36,028 nucleotides of DNA from Bacillota bacterium (GCA_021793015.1 JAJYTO010000009.1:1-36028), one strand, 5' to 3'; numbered from the stretch's first letter, positions 1 through 8,870 are shown. The notes: generated from the sequence alone by a model not told the origin. Translations and numbers: made by a program.

Positions 1-225
1 TGCGAAGTCCTGGATCTTGAGATCTATGCGACCATCGCCTACGAACCGCAAGCAGCCGGTGAGGCGGCTGACCTCGGAGTGCCCCTTCTGGTCGGCCCAA
101 GGCGGACCAGAACGGCGCGCGACATCAATCTGTTGGCGACGAAAACGTTGGCCCAGGAACGCCGGGGCAGCGCCGCCGCATCCCGCCTGGGGATTCTCCG
201 ACGGTCTTTGTGGAAAGTGAGGTGA
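1..225 (+). CDS. TadZ/CpaE-like ATPase, C-terminal fragment (5' end outside window)
   Basis: The frame starting at base 1 is open for 74 codons to a TGA at 223-225, seven bases before the TadA start. The peptide contains a stretch reading EIYATIAYEPQAAGEAADLG followed by VPLL. This matches the C-terminal pattern of MinD/ParA-like CpaE/TadZ proteins, where a short 'I-P-Y-D' strand precedes a 'G-x-P-L' helix start. TadZ proteins localise the pilus machine at the cell pole. The catalytic P-loop lies outside the window and cannot be checked. Assignment rests on this short motif and on its position directly upstream of tadA, the standard order in Tad loci. Confidence 0.6.
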   Translation, partial: CEVLDLEIYATIAYEPQAAGEAADLGVPLLVGPRRTRTARDINLLATKTLAQERRGSAAASRLGILRRSLWKVR

Positions 226-231
226 TGCGAC

Positions 232-1620
232 GTGTCGCTGCTTGAGCGTATGGAGAAAAAACGCCAATTGAGCGGACTGACTGCGGAGCAAAGCCCGTCT
301 TACGGAGTGAGGGCGTCCCCGGAGAGCGATGTGGCGGGAGGAGCCCGAGTGGCGAAAGAAGAAATTTTCGCACAACTAAAGAGCAAGCTTCACGTGCGCC
401 TTGTGGACGATCTGGTACAGACGGACGCCGCCGACGAAGCCACTCTGCTCGGTCTTCTCAACAGCTTCTTGCTCGATGAGAGCGTGGTGTTGACCAAATC
501 GGAACATGAACGGCTGTTCTTGGAATTGACGGCGGAAATCCGCGGATATGGACCGATCGACGGGTTGCTTCACGACGACACGGTCTCCGAAATCATGGTG
601 GTGGCGCATGACCAAGTGTATGTGGAACGCGCTGGTCAACTCCAGGAGACTTCCGTTCAGTTCAAGAATGACGAGCATGTGATGCGGGTGATCGAAAAAA
701 TTGTGGCGCCTCTGGGGCGGCGCATTGACGACGCCACGCCTTACGTCGATGCGCGTCTGCCGGACGGTTCGCGCGTACACGCGATTATCCCGCCTCTGGC
801 CCTCAAGGGTCCGTGTCTTACGATACGCAAATTTGCGGCCAAACCGTTTTCGATCAACGATTTGATCGGATTTGGCACACTGACGCCGCCAATGGCGCGG
901 TTTCTGGAGACGGCGATCACAGCTCGCCTCAACATCGTCGTCTCGGGGGGAACCGGCTCGGGCAAGACAACGACGCTGAATGTCCTGTCGAACTTCATCG
1001 GCGACGGCGAACGAATCGTCACGATCGAGGACGCGGCGGAACTAAAGTTGCAGCAGCGCCATCTCGTGACTCTTGAGACGCGGCCGTCAAACGTGGAGGG
1101 CAAGGGCGCAGTAACTGTTCGCGATCTCGTCAAGAACGCTCTGCGGATGAGGCCGGATCGGATCGTCGTGGGCGAGGTTCGGGGCGCCGAGGCGCTCGAT
1201 ATGTTGCAGGCGATGAATACGGGGCATGACGGCTCGCTCACGACCGGGCACGCCAATTCGCCGCGGGATATCCTGCGCCGCCTGGAAACCATGGTGATGA
1301 TGGCGGGGATGGAACTCCCGATGCGCGCCATTCGCGAACAGATCGCATCGGCGGTTGACATGATCGTGCAACAGTCGCGTTTGGCCGACGGCACGCGGCG
1401 CATCACGCACGTTACGGAAGTGTTGGGCATGGAAGGCGAGCAGATCGTTCTTCAGGATATTTTTGAATTTGAACAAACGGGCCGATCGCATGACGGCAAG
1501 GTGCTCGGGCGCCATCGCCCCACTGGGACGGTTCCTTCCTGCGCGGAGCGGTTGAGGTCCGCGGGGCTCGCCGTGAATCTTGACTGGTTTGTGGATGCGG
1601 GACCGATTGCAGCGCGGTAG
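232..1620 (+). CDS. tadA: TadA/CpaF-family secretion ATPase
   Basis: Cytoplasmic hexameric ATPase that powers assembly and retraction of Tad/Flp type IVc pili. The 462-residue protein has the family layout: a helical N-terminal domain (about 45-130), then a RecA-like motor with Walker A GGTGSGKTT at 239-247, an Asp-box region IEDAAELKL near 265-273, Walker B RIVVGEVRG at 310-318 and His box GSLTTGHANS at 334-343. Length is normal for CpaF. The start is GTG at 232, preceded by GTGAGGTGA at 217-225, which is also the end of the upstream gene. It is followed by tadB and tadC, the platform proteins it drives. No pilin or TadE gene is in the window, so those must lie upstream or elsewhere. Confidence 0.95.
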   Translation: MSLLERMEKKRQLSGLTAEQSPSYGVRASPESDVAGGARVAKEEIFAQLKSKLHVRLVDDLVQTDAADEATLLGLLNSFLLDESVVLTKSEHERLFLELTAEIRGYGPIDGLLHDDTVSEIMVVAHDQVYVERAGQLQETSVQFKNDEHVMRVIEKIVAPLGRRIDDATPYVDARLPDGSRVHAIIPPLALKGPCLTIRKFAAKPFSINDLIGFGTLTPPMARFLETAITARLNIVVSGGTGSGKTTTLNVLSNFIGDGERIVTIEDAAELKLQQRHLVTLETRPSNVEGKGAVTVRDLVKNALRMRPDRIVVGEVRGAEALDMLQAMNTGHDGSLTTGHANSPRDILRRLETMVMMAGMELPMRAIREQIASAVDMIVQQSRLADGTRRITHVTEVLGMEGEQIVLQDIFEFEQTGRSHDGKVLGRHRPTGTVPSCAERLRSAGLAVNLDWFVDAGPIAAR

Positions 1621-1705
1621 CTCATTGTGAAGCACAAACTCCAGAGCGAGGGCCGGCCCCGTGCTGGTATGCGGGACCGATTGCAGAACGGCAGGTCATT
1701 GTGAG
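1595..1705 (+). repeat. Imperfect direct repeat spanning the tadA stop codon
   Basis: The 18-mer ATGCGGGACCGATTGCAG occurs at 1595-1612 (last codons of tadA) and again at 1669-1686 (intergenic), exactly 74 bases apart. After a diverged 9-base stretch both copies continue with TCATTGTGA. Only the first copy carries the TAG stop of tadA; the second has lost it. This looks like a 74-base tandem duplication of the gene end that has since diverged, which explains the roughly 100-base tadA-tadB gap. Confidence 0.8.
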
Positions 1706-1719
1706 GGGGGTGAAACGCC

Positions 1720-2679
1720 ATGGCGGCGGTTCTGGCTTTTATGAGCAGCTTCCTGATTTTCTGGGCAGGACTCAGCTTGCTTTTGTGGCGAAGACAGCGC
1801 CTGGAAGACCGCGTATCCGCGCTTGCCGGGGCGGTGACGAAGACGGAGAGTGCACAGGCCGCTTCTGTCGGCGAGCCGGCGGAAGGACCGAGCGCGCAGG
1901 CGCGATTTCGCAAACGGCGGGAGACGATGTTCAGAAGCGTGGCTGCGCGGATCAACCGCCAGGTGGAGAGTGCGGGCATCACGTTGTCGTCCGCCCATTG
2001 GCGTCTGGTCGGTATCGTATTCGCCGCGCCGCCGCTGTTGATCGGACTGCTGGCGAGGAATGCGGTTCCCGCGGTCATCGTGGAGTGCATGCTGCTCGTT
2101 CTTGCGACGCTTCTGGCGGCGCGAAGGCGGTCTGTTCTGCGCCGGGAACTGGACAATAGCCTGGGCGATATCATCACGGTCGCTGCAGGCGCCCTGCGGG
2201 CGGGCTACTCGTTTCTCCAGGCGATCGACATCCTTGCGAGTGAAACGAAGGGACGCATGGCTGATGAATTTAAACGCATGCTGCGCGAGATGAGTCTGGG
2301 CGTCGGCGTTGAGGAGGCGCTCACTCATGCGGCGGAACGCGTGGCGTCGACAGACTTTGACCTGATTGTCGCCGCTGTGCTCGTGCAGAGGCAAGTTGGA
2401 GGCAATTTGGCTGAGGTGCTCGATATAACGGGCGAGACGATTCGGGAACGGATTCGGATCAAAGGGGAGATTCGCACGCTTACCGCACAGGGGAGGATGT
2501 CTCTGTGGATTTTTACACTCCTGACGCCGGGTATCGCCGCGGCGTTATTTTTGTTGAATCCGAGCTATATCGCTACTCTGTGGCAGAACTCCGCAGGCAT
2601 CGCGATGGTGGTCGGCGCCGTCATTGGACAGGCGCTCGGGGCGCTTGTGATTCGCAATATCGTGCGAATCGAGGTTTGA
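1720..2679 (+). CDS. tadB: TadB-like inner-membrane platform protein (T2SSF domain)
   Basis: Polytopic membrane protein of the Tad pilus base; with TadC it forms the platform on which TadA acts. The 319-residue product has an N-terminal hydrophobic helix (about 3-22), a second hydrophobic pair near 90-130, a cytoplasmic T2SSF helical domain (about 145-270: LGDIITVAAGALRAGYSFLQ, then EMSLGVGVEEAL), and two C-terminal membrane helices. The ATG at 1720 follows GAGGGGGG at 1702-1709. T2SSF proteins come in tandem in Tad loci, and tadC follows 42 bases downstream. Confidence 0.9.
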   Translation: MAAVLAFMSSFLIFWAGLSLLLWRRQRLEDRVSALAGAVTKTESAQAASVGEPAEGPSAQARFRKRRETMFRSVAARINRQVESAGITLSSAHWRLVGIVFAAPPLLIGLLARNAVPAVIVECMLLVLATLLAARRRSVLRRELDNSLGDIITVAAGALRAGYSFLQAIDILASETKGRMADEFKRMLREMSLGVGVEEALTHAAERVASTDFDLIVAAVLVQRQVGGNLAEVLDITGETIRERIRIKGEIRTLTAQGRMSLWIFTLLTPGIAAALFLLNPSYIATLWQNSAGIAMVVGAVIGQALGALVIRNIVRIEV

Positions 2680-2721
2680 CACCAGGGTGACAGTGACGCG
2701 ACTGGTCAAGGAGGCAAAACG

Positions 2722-3606
2722 GTGATCTCCATTCTAAGCTTCTCATCGGCGTTCAGTTTTTTTCTCGGGTGGCTATGGTGGATGTGGCGGCGAGAGCTGG
2801 CCGTCTCGCAGAGAGTCGATCAAATCATCCGAAAACCCGATCAGGATACGCGGCAATTTGTGCGCGAGGTAGGGACTGCCATTGTGAAGCGGTTAATCGG
2901 ATGGATTGAACGTGTGACGCCTGCAGACTACTTCAAGAGGGTGGAAGCGGAGGTGAGACGAGCGGGAATTCGCGGTCCGAAAGCCGTTCGCTACTGGTTG
3001 CTGGCGCGCGCGGGCGCTCTGGCCGTCGCCGTTGTCATGGGCGCGTTTGTCTGGGCGGCGACTGGATCCACCGTCGGTTTCCTGGTCGCGATGGTCCTTG
3101 TGATTGCGGGCATTCTTGGACCCCGTCTCTACTTGACGCGCACGATCAAAAACCAACAGTCGCTCGCCCGTCGAGCCTTGCCAAACCTGTTGGACATGTT
3201 GACGATCAGCGTGGAGGCGGGACTGGGATTCGATCAGGCGTTATCCCGCACGGTGAAGAATATGGGCGGCCTGTTAGGCTTGGAACTGCGGCAGGCGCTT
3301 GCCGAGATGAGCCTCGGAAAGACGCGTCGGGAAGCGTTGCGGGATGCGGCGGCGCGCATGAACCTGGACGAATTCGGGAGTTTTGCCGGAGCCATTATCC
3401 AGGCGGATCGCTTGGGTATGGGCATCGCACAGGTGCTGCGGGTGCAGGCGACAGAGGTGCGCGGGAAACTTCGCCAGCGTGCGGAGGAGCAGGCGATGAA
3501 GGCGCCGATCAAGATCCTGTTTCCGCTCGTGCTCTTCATATTTCCTGGGCTATTCATGATCATCCTGGGGCCTGCCGTTTTGCACATCATGCAGATTCTC
3601 AGGTAA
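2722..3606 (+). CDS. tadC: TadC-like inner-membrane platform protein (T2SSF domain)
   Basis: Second platform protein of the Tad apparatus. The 294-residue product begins with a membrane helix, has two hydrophobic segments at about 92-132, then the T2SSF domain (LPNLLDMLTISVEAGLGFDQ, later EMSLGKTRREAL), and ends in a hydrophobic helix (PIKILFPLVLFIFPGLFMII), the usual TadC ending. The EMSLG motif is shared with TadB, as expected for paralogues. The GTG start at 2722 follows AAGGAGGC at 2708-2715. The operon continues into the DUF192 gene 14 bases on. Confidence 0.9.
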   Translation: MISILSFSSAFSFFLGWLWWMWRRELAVSQRVDQIIRKPDQDTRQFVREVGTAIVKRLIGWIERVTPADYFKRVEAEVRRAGIRGPKAVRYWLLARAGALAVAVVMGAFVWAATGSTVGFLVAMVLVIAGILGPRLYLTRTIKNQQSLARRALPNLLDMLTISVEAGLGFDQALSRTVKNMGGLLGLELRQALAEMSLGKTRREALRDAAARMNLDEFGSFAGAIIQADRLGMGIAQVLRVQATEVRGKLRQRAEEQAMKAPIKILFPLVLFIFPGLFMIILGPAVLHIMQILR

Positions 3607-3620
3607 GGGGGCTACGCAGC

Positions 3621-4076
3621 GTGGACTGGCAGCAGCTTTATGTGGGGGCCCCAGTTTGCGATCCCCAGTGCACCTTTCAGTCAGATCCAGACGGACAGCA
3701 GCCGCATGTGGCAGATTCGGGAAGCGGCGACCGGGTGATTGAAGATCGAGTCATCGTTTCGCGATTGGCGGTGGCAGACTCGTTTCTTACGCGTCTGCGC
3801 GGCCTTCTCGGGAAAAAATCGCTTGCGAGCGATGAAGGCTTATGGTTGGATGCCTGTCATTCGATTCACACGTTCTTTATGAGGTTTGCGATTGATGTGG
3901 TCTTTATTGACGCGGACGGATGCGTGGCAGCCGTACATGCCCGAGTTCCCCCCGGAAAGGTCGTGACCGCGAAACGGGCCGTTCACACGATCGAATTGCC
4001 GTCGGGAGCCTGCGAACGACTGGGGCTGAGAGAGGGGCAGCGTGTGAAGCGCGGCGTCGTGTCGAAGATGAGGTGA
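3621..4076 (+). CDS. DUF192 family protein at the end of the Tad operon
   Basis: The 151-residue protein carries a DUF192 domain at about 45-145: TRLRGLLGKKSL, then GLWLDACHSIHTFFMRFAID, VVFIDADG, and a C-terminal IELPSGACERLGL segment. The biochemical function of DUF192 is not established; small members occur in Tad loci and as exported proteins. No convincing signal peptide is present. The N-terminal 40 residues are polar and contain two Cys (CDPQC). The start is GTG at 3621 with AAGGGGGC at 3605-3612, and tight spacing to tadC suggests cotranscription. It is the last gene of the unit; the next gene lies beyond a 318-base gap. Confidence 0.8.
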   Translation: MDWQQLYVGAPVCDPQCTFQSDPDGQQPHVADSGSGDRVIEDRVIVSRLAVADSFLTRLRGLLGKKSLASDEGLWLDACHSIHTFFMRFAIDVVFIDADGCVAAVHARVPPGKVVTAKRAVHTIELPSGACERLGLREGQRVKRGVVSKMR

Positions 4077-4242
4077 AAGAGGTCTATAATGACGGTAACC
4101 GGTTCGTTGTATACGCATCCATCAAAACGAATGCGAAATGGTTGCGGGATAGACATTCATGCCTGAGTTTTGCGAAGCAAAATCTCACTTGCGCACCATC
4201 AACAACCGGGAAGAAAATGCGCCTGCGGCGATTCTCGGACTT

Positions 4243-4328
4243 GAACGGCTCATGCATGCCGATGCAGCGAGTATTAGCGGCCGTTAGGCCGCGGCTGTCT
4301 GAGCGGCAGCGGCATGCATGAGCCGTTC
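4243..4328. repeat. Large nested palindrome downstream of the Tad operon
   Basis: Perfect 18-base inverted arms GAACGGCTCATGCATGCC (4243-4260) and its complement at 4311-4328 enclose 50 bases, which contain a second hairpin GCGGCC-GTTA-GGCCGC (about 4277-4292). There is no following T-run, so it is not a canonical terminator, although it sits where a tad-operon transcript would end. A BIME-like repeat or a remnant of a small mobile element is also possible. The rest of the 4077-4394 gap shows no convincing gene. Confidence 0.75.
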
Positions 4329-4394
4329 GGCGGGCACAAGCGATGTCGCATTTTCCGGGATAAGGCGAAATGAAGCATCGGTGTGAAGTGAGGG

Positions 4395-7088
4395 ATGAAA
4401 GCGGTGGTTGCGGTCGATGACGCCCGTGGCGATAAAATACATAGAGAACTGATTGCTTTGATTTATCGAGAAGGATTTGAACTTGACTGGCAGGAAACGG
4501 AGGGGCAGATTGACGGCAAGGTCATTCTTTTGCAGGATGAGTTGTATCGAAAATTCAAGGAAAATGCTTACGAATCTCTCTTTTATCTGGGTTTCTCGGG
4601 CCAATCTGCGTCACTGTCGGATTCGGTCCATTTCCTCGGCGTCATAGCAGCGTCTTTTGTCAAAGCTCTTTCAAAAACCTCGGATCTTGAGTCTTTGCGA
4701 GAGGAAATCATTGTTGAACCGGACGCGGATGACATGGACCACATTGTGCGCAGCGCACCCTACATGAGCGGAGCGGAGCACCTGAATCGGGACTGGATTG
4801 AGAACGTCTGGCGCAGACTGAACGATGTGTTTTCAACTGAAATCAGGGATTTCATCGGCAGTGTTGCGGATTTTTTCGCCGCGCAAAGCTCCGGAATTCA
4901 TCCTGTGGGCCGAATCTTTTTTCATCTGGTGGAAAGCAAGAAGGAAGACTATCCGTTTGCCTTTCTGGCAACCTATTCTTCCCATATGACTAAAAAAGGG
5001 AGAACACAGCATCTTCCTCTGAAAAATGCGCTCGAAGAATACAGGGATGACAACAAGAAGCTCCTGGAACTGTTGTCAACAGTGAACAAGGCGTCAGAAC
5101 AGAGCGCATTCATCTCGGAACTTGTGGATTCGGGAGAGATTTTTCATCCTCTTGGACTGACCGGCGTTGAAGCATATACCTGTCTGAAGGAAATTCCGCT
5201 TTACGAAGAGGCCGGAATCCTGTGCCGCATTCCTAATTGGTGGAAAAATAAAGCCAACTCCTTGCGGATATCCGTCAGTATCGGCAATAACACCCCCTCG
5301 CACTTGGGGTTGGGCGCCCTGGTAGATTTCAATGCCCAATTGGCGATAGGGGAAGAAACCATTACCGTCGAGGAATTGAAAAAACTGCTTTCCGGGGTCG
5401 AAGGACTTGCTTTCATTAAGGGTAAGTGGGTGGAGGTGAATCACCAAAAGCTGCAAGAAACCCTGCAGGCTTATGAACAGGCGCAGAAACTCATGGCAAA
5501 GACGGATATGAACATGATTGAAGCCATGCGCTTTCAGTTAAATGCATCAAAATTGATGAAGATTCCCGAAGAAGCCTGTGACATTGAAATCACCAACGGT
5601 GAATGGCTCGCGACGGTTGTCGAAAAGTTGACGCATCCCGATGCCATAGAAACGGTTCCCGGCGGCGAAGATTTTCGCGCCGATCTGCGGGAGTACCAGC
5701 AAAGAGGGCTGGCCTGGCTTTATTTTATGAAGACGCTTGGGTTGGGGGCGTGTCTTGCCGACGACATGGGACTGGGAAAAACAGTCCAGACCATTGCGCT
5801 TCTTAACTATATTCGGGGCCAAAAGCATGAAAAGACACTCTTGGTGATCCCGGCGTCGCTCATCGGCAACTGGATGAATGAAATCGGAAAATTTGCACCC
5901 TCATTAAAATACTGGGTGCTGCATCCTTCCGAAAACAAGGCTGCAGTCAGCGGGGACAAGGAACTGCTTGAGGAGTATGATCTGTGTATTACAACTTATG
6001 GAATGCTGTTGCGCTACGATTGGTTGAAGGATGTCGCCTGGAATTCGTTGATACTGGATGAGGCCCAGGCAATCAAGAATCCGGGAACCAAACAAACGCG
6101 AGCCGTGAAGCAAATCAATGCGGTCTATAAAATAGCCATGACCGGAACCCCCATTGAAAACCGCCTTTCGGACCTGTGGTCTCTGTTTGACTTCCTGAAC
6201 AAGGGACTCCTGGGGAGTGCAAAGGAGTTTTCCGATTTCACAAAACAGTTGAAGGAAAACCAGGAAGGATATTCGCGGTTGAAGAGGGTGGTGAGTCCCT
6301 TCATATTGAGAAGATTGAAGACGGACAAAACCGTCATCGCCGATCTGCCCGAAAAGATAGAAATGAAGACGTTTGCGACGCTGACCAAAAGGCAGGCGGC
6401 GCTTTACAAAGCGCTTGTTCAGGAACTCAAAACAAGGCTTGAATCCGCGGAGGCAGGTATAGAAAGAAAAGGGCTGGTCCTCTCTTCGTTGCTGAAATTC
6501 AAACAGATATGCAATCATCCGGATCAATATCTCGGTCAGGGCGTATTTGCGGAAAGCGAAAGCGGAAAATATGCAAGGTTGCGCGAGATCTGCGAAACCA
6601 TCTACGAAAAGAGGGAGAGAGTCCTGGTCTTTACACAGTTCAAAGAAATCACCGAGCCTCTGAAAGAATTTCTCGAGACTGTGTTTCACCGCAAAGGGCT
6701 TGTGCTGCACGGAGAAACTCCTGTGGCCAAAAGAAGAGACATTGTTGCAAAATTCCAGGCCGAGGAATATGCGCCGTTCCTGGTGCTCTCCATCAAGGCG
6801 GGCGGTGTGGGACTGAATCTTACGTCGGCAAACCACGTTGTTCATTTTGACCGGTGGTGGAATCCGGCGGTCGAGAACCAGGCCACAGACAGGGCATTCC
6901 GAATCGGACAGCAGAAAAATGTCATTGTGCACAAGTTTATCACAAGGGGTACAATAGAGGAGAAAATAGACTTGCTGATCGAGGAAAAAACGAAATTGTC
7001 GAACGAGATCATTCCGGATGCGCAGGAAACCTGGATCACCGAAATGGACAACAGGCAGTTGATGGATTTATTCAGACTTTCCCTATAG
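4395..7088 (+). CDS. ywqA: SNF2-family DNA helicase/translocase (YwqA-like)
   Basis: Superfamily 2 Swi2/Snf2 ATPase, predicted to translocate on double-stranded DNA and remodel bound proteins. The 897-residue protein has a long N-terminal region typical of bacterial SNF2 helicases (1-420), then motif I DDMGLGKT (456-463, Lys462), motif II DEAQ at 555-558, motif III MTGTPIENRL, and C-terminal motifs V and VI (KAGGVGLNLTSANHVVHFD, then QATDRAFRIGQ). An in-frame stop at 4389-4391 fixes the N-terminus at ATG 4395 or GTG 4404; the only SD-like GTGAGGG (4388-4394) touches the ATG, so the GTG is a real alternative. The next gene encodes a SWIM protein, the B. subtilis ywqA-ywqB arrangement. Base composition is clearly more A+T-rich than the Tad genes. 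Its role is unsettled; DNA repair or protein removal from DNA is plausible. Confidence 0.92.
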   Translation: MKAVVAVDDARGDKIHRELIALIYREGFELDWQETEGQIDGKVILLQDELYRKFKENAYESLFYLGFSGQSASLSDSVHFLGVIAASFVKALSKTSDLESLREEIIVEPDADDMDHIVRSAPYMSGAEHLNRDWIENVWRRLNDVFSTEIRDFIGSVADFFAAQSSGIHPVGRIFFHLVESKKEDYPFAFLATYSSHMTKKGRTQHLPLKNALEEYRDDNKKLLELLSTVNKASEQSAFISELVDSGEIFHPLGLTGVEAYTCLKEIPLYEEAGILCRIPNWWKNKANSLRISVSIGNNTPSHLGLGALVDFNAQLAIGEETITVEELKKLLSGVEGLAFIKGKWVEVNHQKLQETLQAYEQAQKLMAKTDMNMIEAMRFQLNASKLMKIPEEACDIEITNGEWLATVVEKLTHPDAIETVPGGEDFRADLREYQQRGLAWLYFMKTLGLGACLADDMGLGKTVQTIALLNYIRGQKHEKTLLVIPASLIGNWMNEIGKFAPSLKYWVLHPSENKAAVSGDKELLEEYDLCITTYGMLLRYDWLKDVAWNSLILDEAQAIKNPGTKQTRAVKQINAVYKIAMTGTPIENRLSDLWSLFDFLNKGLLGSAKEFSDFTKQLKENQEGYSRLKRVVSPFILRRLKTDKTVIADLPEKIEMKTFATLTKRQAALYKALVQELKTRLESAEAGIERKGLVLSSLLKFKQICNHPDQYLGQGVFAESESGKYARLREICETIYEKRERVLVFTQFKEITEPLKEFLETVFHRKGLVLHGETPVAKRRDIVAKFQAEEYAPFLVLSIKAGGVGLNLTSANHVVHFDRWWNPAVENQATDRAFRIGQQKNVIVHKFITRGTIEEKIDLLIEEKTKLSNEIIPDAQETWITEMDNRQLMDLFRLSL

Positions 7089-7117
7089 TACGTGTCCGAT
7101 TCGGGCAACTCTCTATA
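7084..7117. repeat. Short palindrome resembling the ends of the 8880-8977 element
   Basis: TGTCCGA-T-TCGGGCA (7093-7107) is a near-perfect palindrome between the helicase stop codon and the SWIM gene start. The 16 bases TATAGTACGTGTCCGA (7084-7099) match 14 of 16 with TATAATGCGTGTCCGA at 8871-8886, the left edge of the larger palindrome downstream. Both are also followed by a CAAC...TATA pattern on the right side. It may be a minimal or collapsed copy of the same element, or chance similarity. Confidence 0.4.
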
Positions 7118-7140
7118 AAGTGGCGATCGGGGTGATTCAC

Positions 7141-7971
7141 ATGGCGTTTGACCGCTATGGGTATCCAAAGTATGTTACGGTGGCGGAAAAGAGGGCGAAG
7201 GCGCAAAAAAGTCTGGAAAAACTGAGAAGCAAAAACTCCGACATCGTTCCCGTCATTCTGGACGGAAGCAAGCTGGCGAGGACATGGTGGGGAAAAGCCT
7301 GGAATGGCAACCTGGAGAGTTATTCGGATTATGCAAACCGCATCGGGAGAGGACGCAGTTATGTCCGCCATGGCGCCGTGCTGGATCTGAAGATCACACC
7401 GGGTAAAATCACCGCTCTGGTACAGGGAAGCGAGACAAAACCATACCGGATCGAGATTGCCATTCAAGCGCTGGGCAAGACCACATGGGAGGCGATCACA
7501 AAAGCCTGTGAGGGCAAAATAGATTCATTGCAGGAACTGATTGAAGGAAAGTTTCCGAAGGCGCTTGCCGACCTGTTTACTGTCCAGGGGAAGGGGCTCT
7601 TCCCTGCTCCCAAGGAAATATCCCTCAGTTGCAGTTGCCCTGACTGGGCGACCATGTGCAAGCATGTCGCAGCAGCCCTCTACGGCGCCGGCGCCAGGCT
7701 GGATGAAAACCCCGAACTGTTTTTTGTCTTGCGCAGTGTCAATATCGATGATCTTGTATCAAAGGCAATCGCGCAGAAATCAGAGACACTGCTAAAAAAA
7801 TCAGGCAGGAAAAGCGGCAGAGTGATTGATCACGATGATATTTCGGCCATGTTCGGGATTGAGATGGAAGCGGAAGATGAAAAAGCGTCGCAAACGGCGA
7901 CCGCCAAAGAAGGGGGGACAAAGGAAAAGACTGCAAGATTTGGAACCGCAAAGACGCGCAAAGATCTGTGA
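7141..7971 (+). CDS. ywqB: SWIM zinc-finger protein (YwqB-like)
   Basis: 276-residue protein with a SWIM zinc-binding motif CSCPDWATMCKH, which fits C-x-C-x(n)-C-x-H, at about residues 165-176. SWIM domains bind DNA or protein partners and are recurrent neighbours of SNF2 helicases in Bacillota, so it probably works with the upstream helicase. The N-terminal part (FDRYGYPKYVTVAEKRAKA, later RTWWGKAWNGNLESY) is typical of this family. The C-terminal tail is low-complexity and charged. ATG 7141 is chosen because GGGGTG ends six bases before it; an upstream in-frame GTG at 7120 has no ribosome site. It lies 52 bases after the helicase gene and is likely cotranscribed. Confidence 0.88.
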   Translation: MAFDRYGYPKYVTVAEKRAKAQKSLEKLRSKNSDIVPVILDGSKLARTWWGKAWNGNLESYSDYANRIGRGRSYVRHGAVLDLKITPGKITALVQGSETKPYRIEIAIQALGKTTWEAITKACEGKIDSLQELIEGKFPKALADLFTVQGKGLFPAPKEISLSCSCPDWATMCKHVAAALYGAGARLDENPELFFVLRSVNIDDLVSKAIAQKSETLLKKSGRKSGRVIDHDDISAMFGIEMEAEDEKASQTATAKEGGTKEKTARFGTAKTRKDL

Positions 7972-8052
7972 AGACAGTTGGGTTGGCAGCGTCGCGCGAC
8001 GATCGTCAGCGTTCCGACCGCTCGTGGGTCGCACTGTTGGATCGCGTCGTGT

Positions 8053-8072
8053 AGCGACCCTCCTCGCTTTTT
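8053..8072 (+). terminator. Possible weak rho-independent terminator after ywqAB
   Basis: AGCGA (8053-8057) pairs with TCGCT (8064-8068) around a CCCTCC loop and runs into TTTT. A larger hairpin, GGGTCGC (8026-8032) with GCGACCC (8054-8060), overlaps it as an alternative fold. The stem is short, so support is moderate. The rest of 7972-8246 shows no gene. Confidence 0.4.
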
Positions 8073-8246
8073 GCCTGACGGTCCGCCCGAAAGCCCGCCC
8101 TATTTGTTCAGTATAATCAGTATAGTCTCACGAAGCTCTGCAATTCTCTATCGCTCTATATATAGTTATTTTGTGCTATGTCACCATGCTTTGTCACGAT
8201 ATAGTATGTACTTGCAACTACGCGCAACGGGAACGGGGTGACACCG

Positions 8247-8711
8247 ATGATCGAGGATGTGCGATCCGAGGTGACACGATTGCTTCTGTCCAACCGATAC
8301 ACGCATGCGGATATCGCCAGGCGGGTGGGCGTCACAGAAACCGTGGTTGATAGAATTATCGGTGATTTGCGCAAGAAAGGAATCTTGCCGGCCACTCGTG
8401 AGCGTCATCTCGGTCGACGAAATGGAGAGAAAGAGGTTGTGTCCGTAGATTCCCCTGAGTTTCTGGATCACATCCAGGTAGTCCATAGGGCAATCTATTC
8501 GTATTCTGAAGTCTTGGAACAATCCGAGGAAGCCACATTGCAATTTTTGAGCAATCGTGAAACCGTGGAACTGGCTGCCGAGTTGATCGGATTGTCGTCA
8601 GCGGACGGAGGCAACGTGCCGCCCTCCATGATCCAGGCTCTGGCATATGTCCTTGACAAGCAAGGATACTTCGTGCCAAAGCTCACGGGGTTTGTGGTGA
8701 TGCGATCATAA
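8247..8711 (+). CDS. Small HTH protein of unknown function
   Basis: 154-residue protein with an N-terminal helix-turn-helix pattern (residues about 11-42: THADIARRVGVTETVVDRII), followed by a basic linker (RERHLGRRNGEK) and an acidic helical C-terminal half with no family I recognise. It is probably a DNA-binding protein. ATG 8247 is preferred because GGGGTG (8235-8240) precedes it by six bases; GTG 8238, nine bases upstream, lies inside that site. Upstream, TGTCACCAT (8179-8187) and TGTCACGAT (8195-8203) form a spaced direct repeat that could be its operator. A terminator follows at 8786. Confidence 0.65.
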   Translation: MIEDVRSEVTRLLLSNRYTHADIARRVGVTETVVDRIIGDLRKKGILPATRERHLGRRNGEKEVVSVDSPEFLDHIQVVHRAIYSYSEVLEQSEEATLQFLSNRETVELAAELIGLSSADGGNVPPSMIQALAYVLDKQGYFVPKLTGFVVMRS

Positions 8712-8785
8712 GCGGCGCCACAATCAGAGGCGCTCCCCACGCTCCCCACGCCTTCATGGCGACGAAGATGAAATGAACCCCATAT

Positions 8786-8811
8786 CCCCGACGCTGATGC
8801 GCGGGGTTTTT
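8786..8811 (+). terminator. Rho-independent terminator after the HTH gene
   Basis: Stem CCCCG (8786-8790), one bulged A, CGC (8792-8794), loop TGAT, then GCG (8799-8801) and CGGGG (8802-8806), followed by five T (8807-8811). This is a standard G+C-rich hairpin with a U-tract on the plus strand, 75 bases after the stop of the HTH gene. Confidence 0.8.
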
Positions 8812-8870
8812 CGGGATTTTCAGGCAAACCGGCAGCAACAATAAGGCGACTTCGCTGTCATGATCATCCC

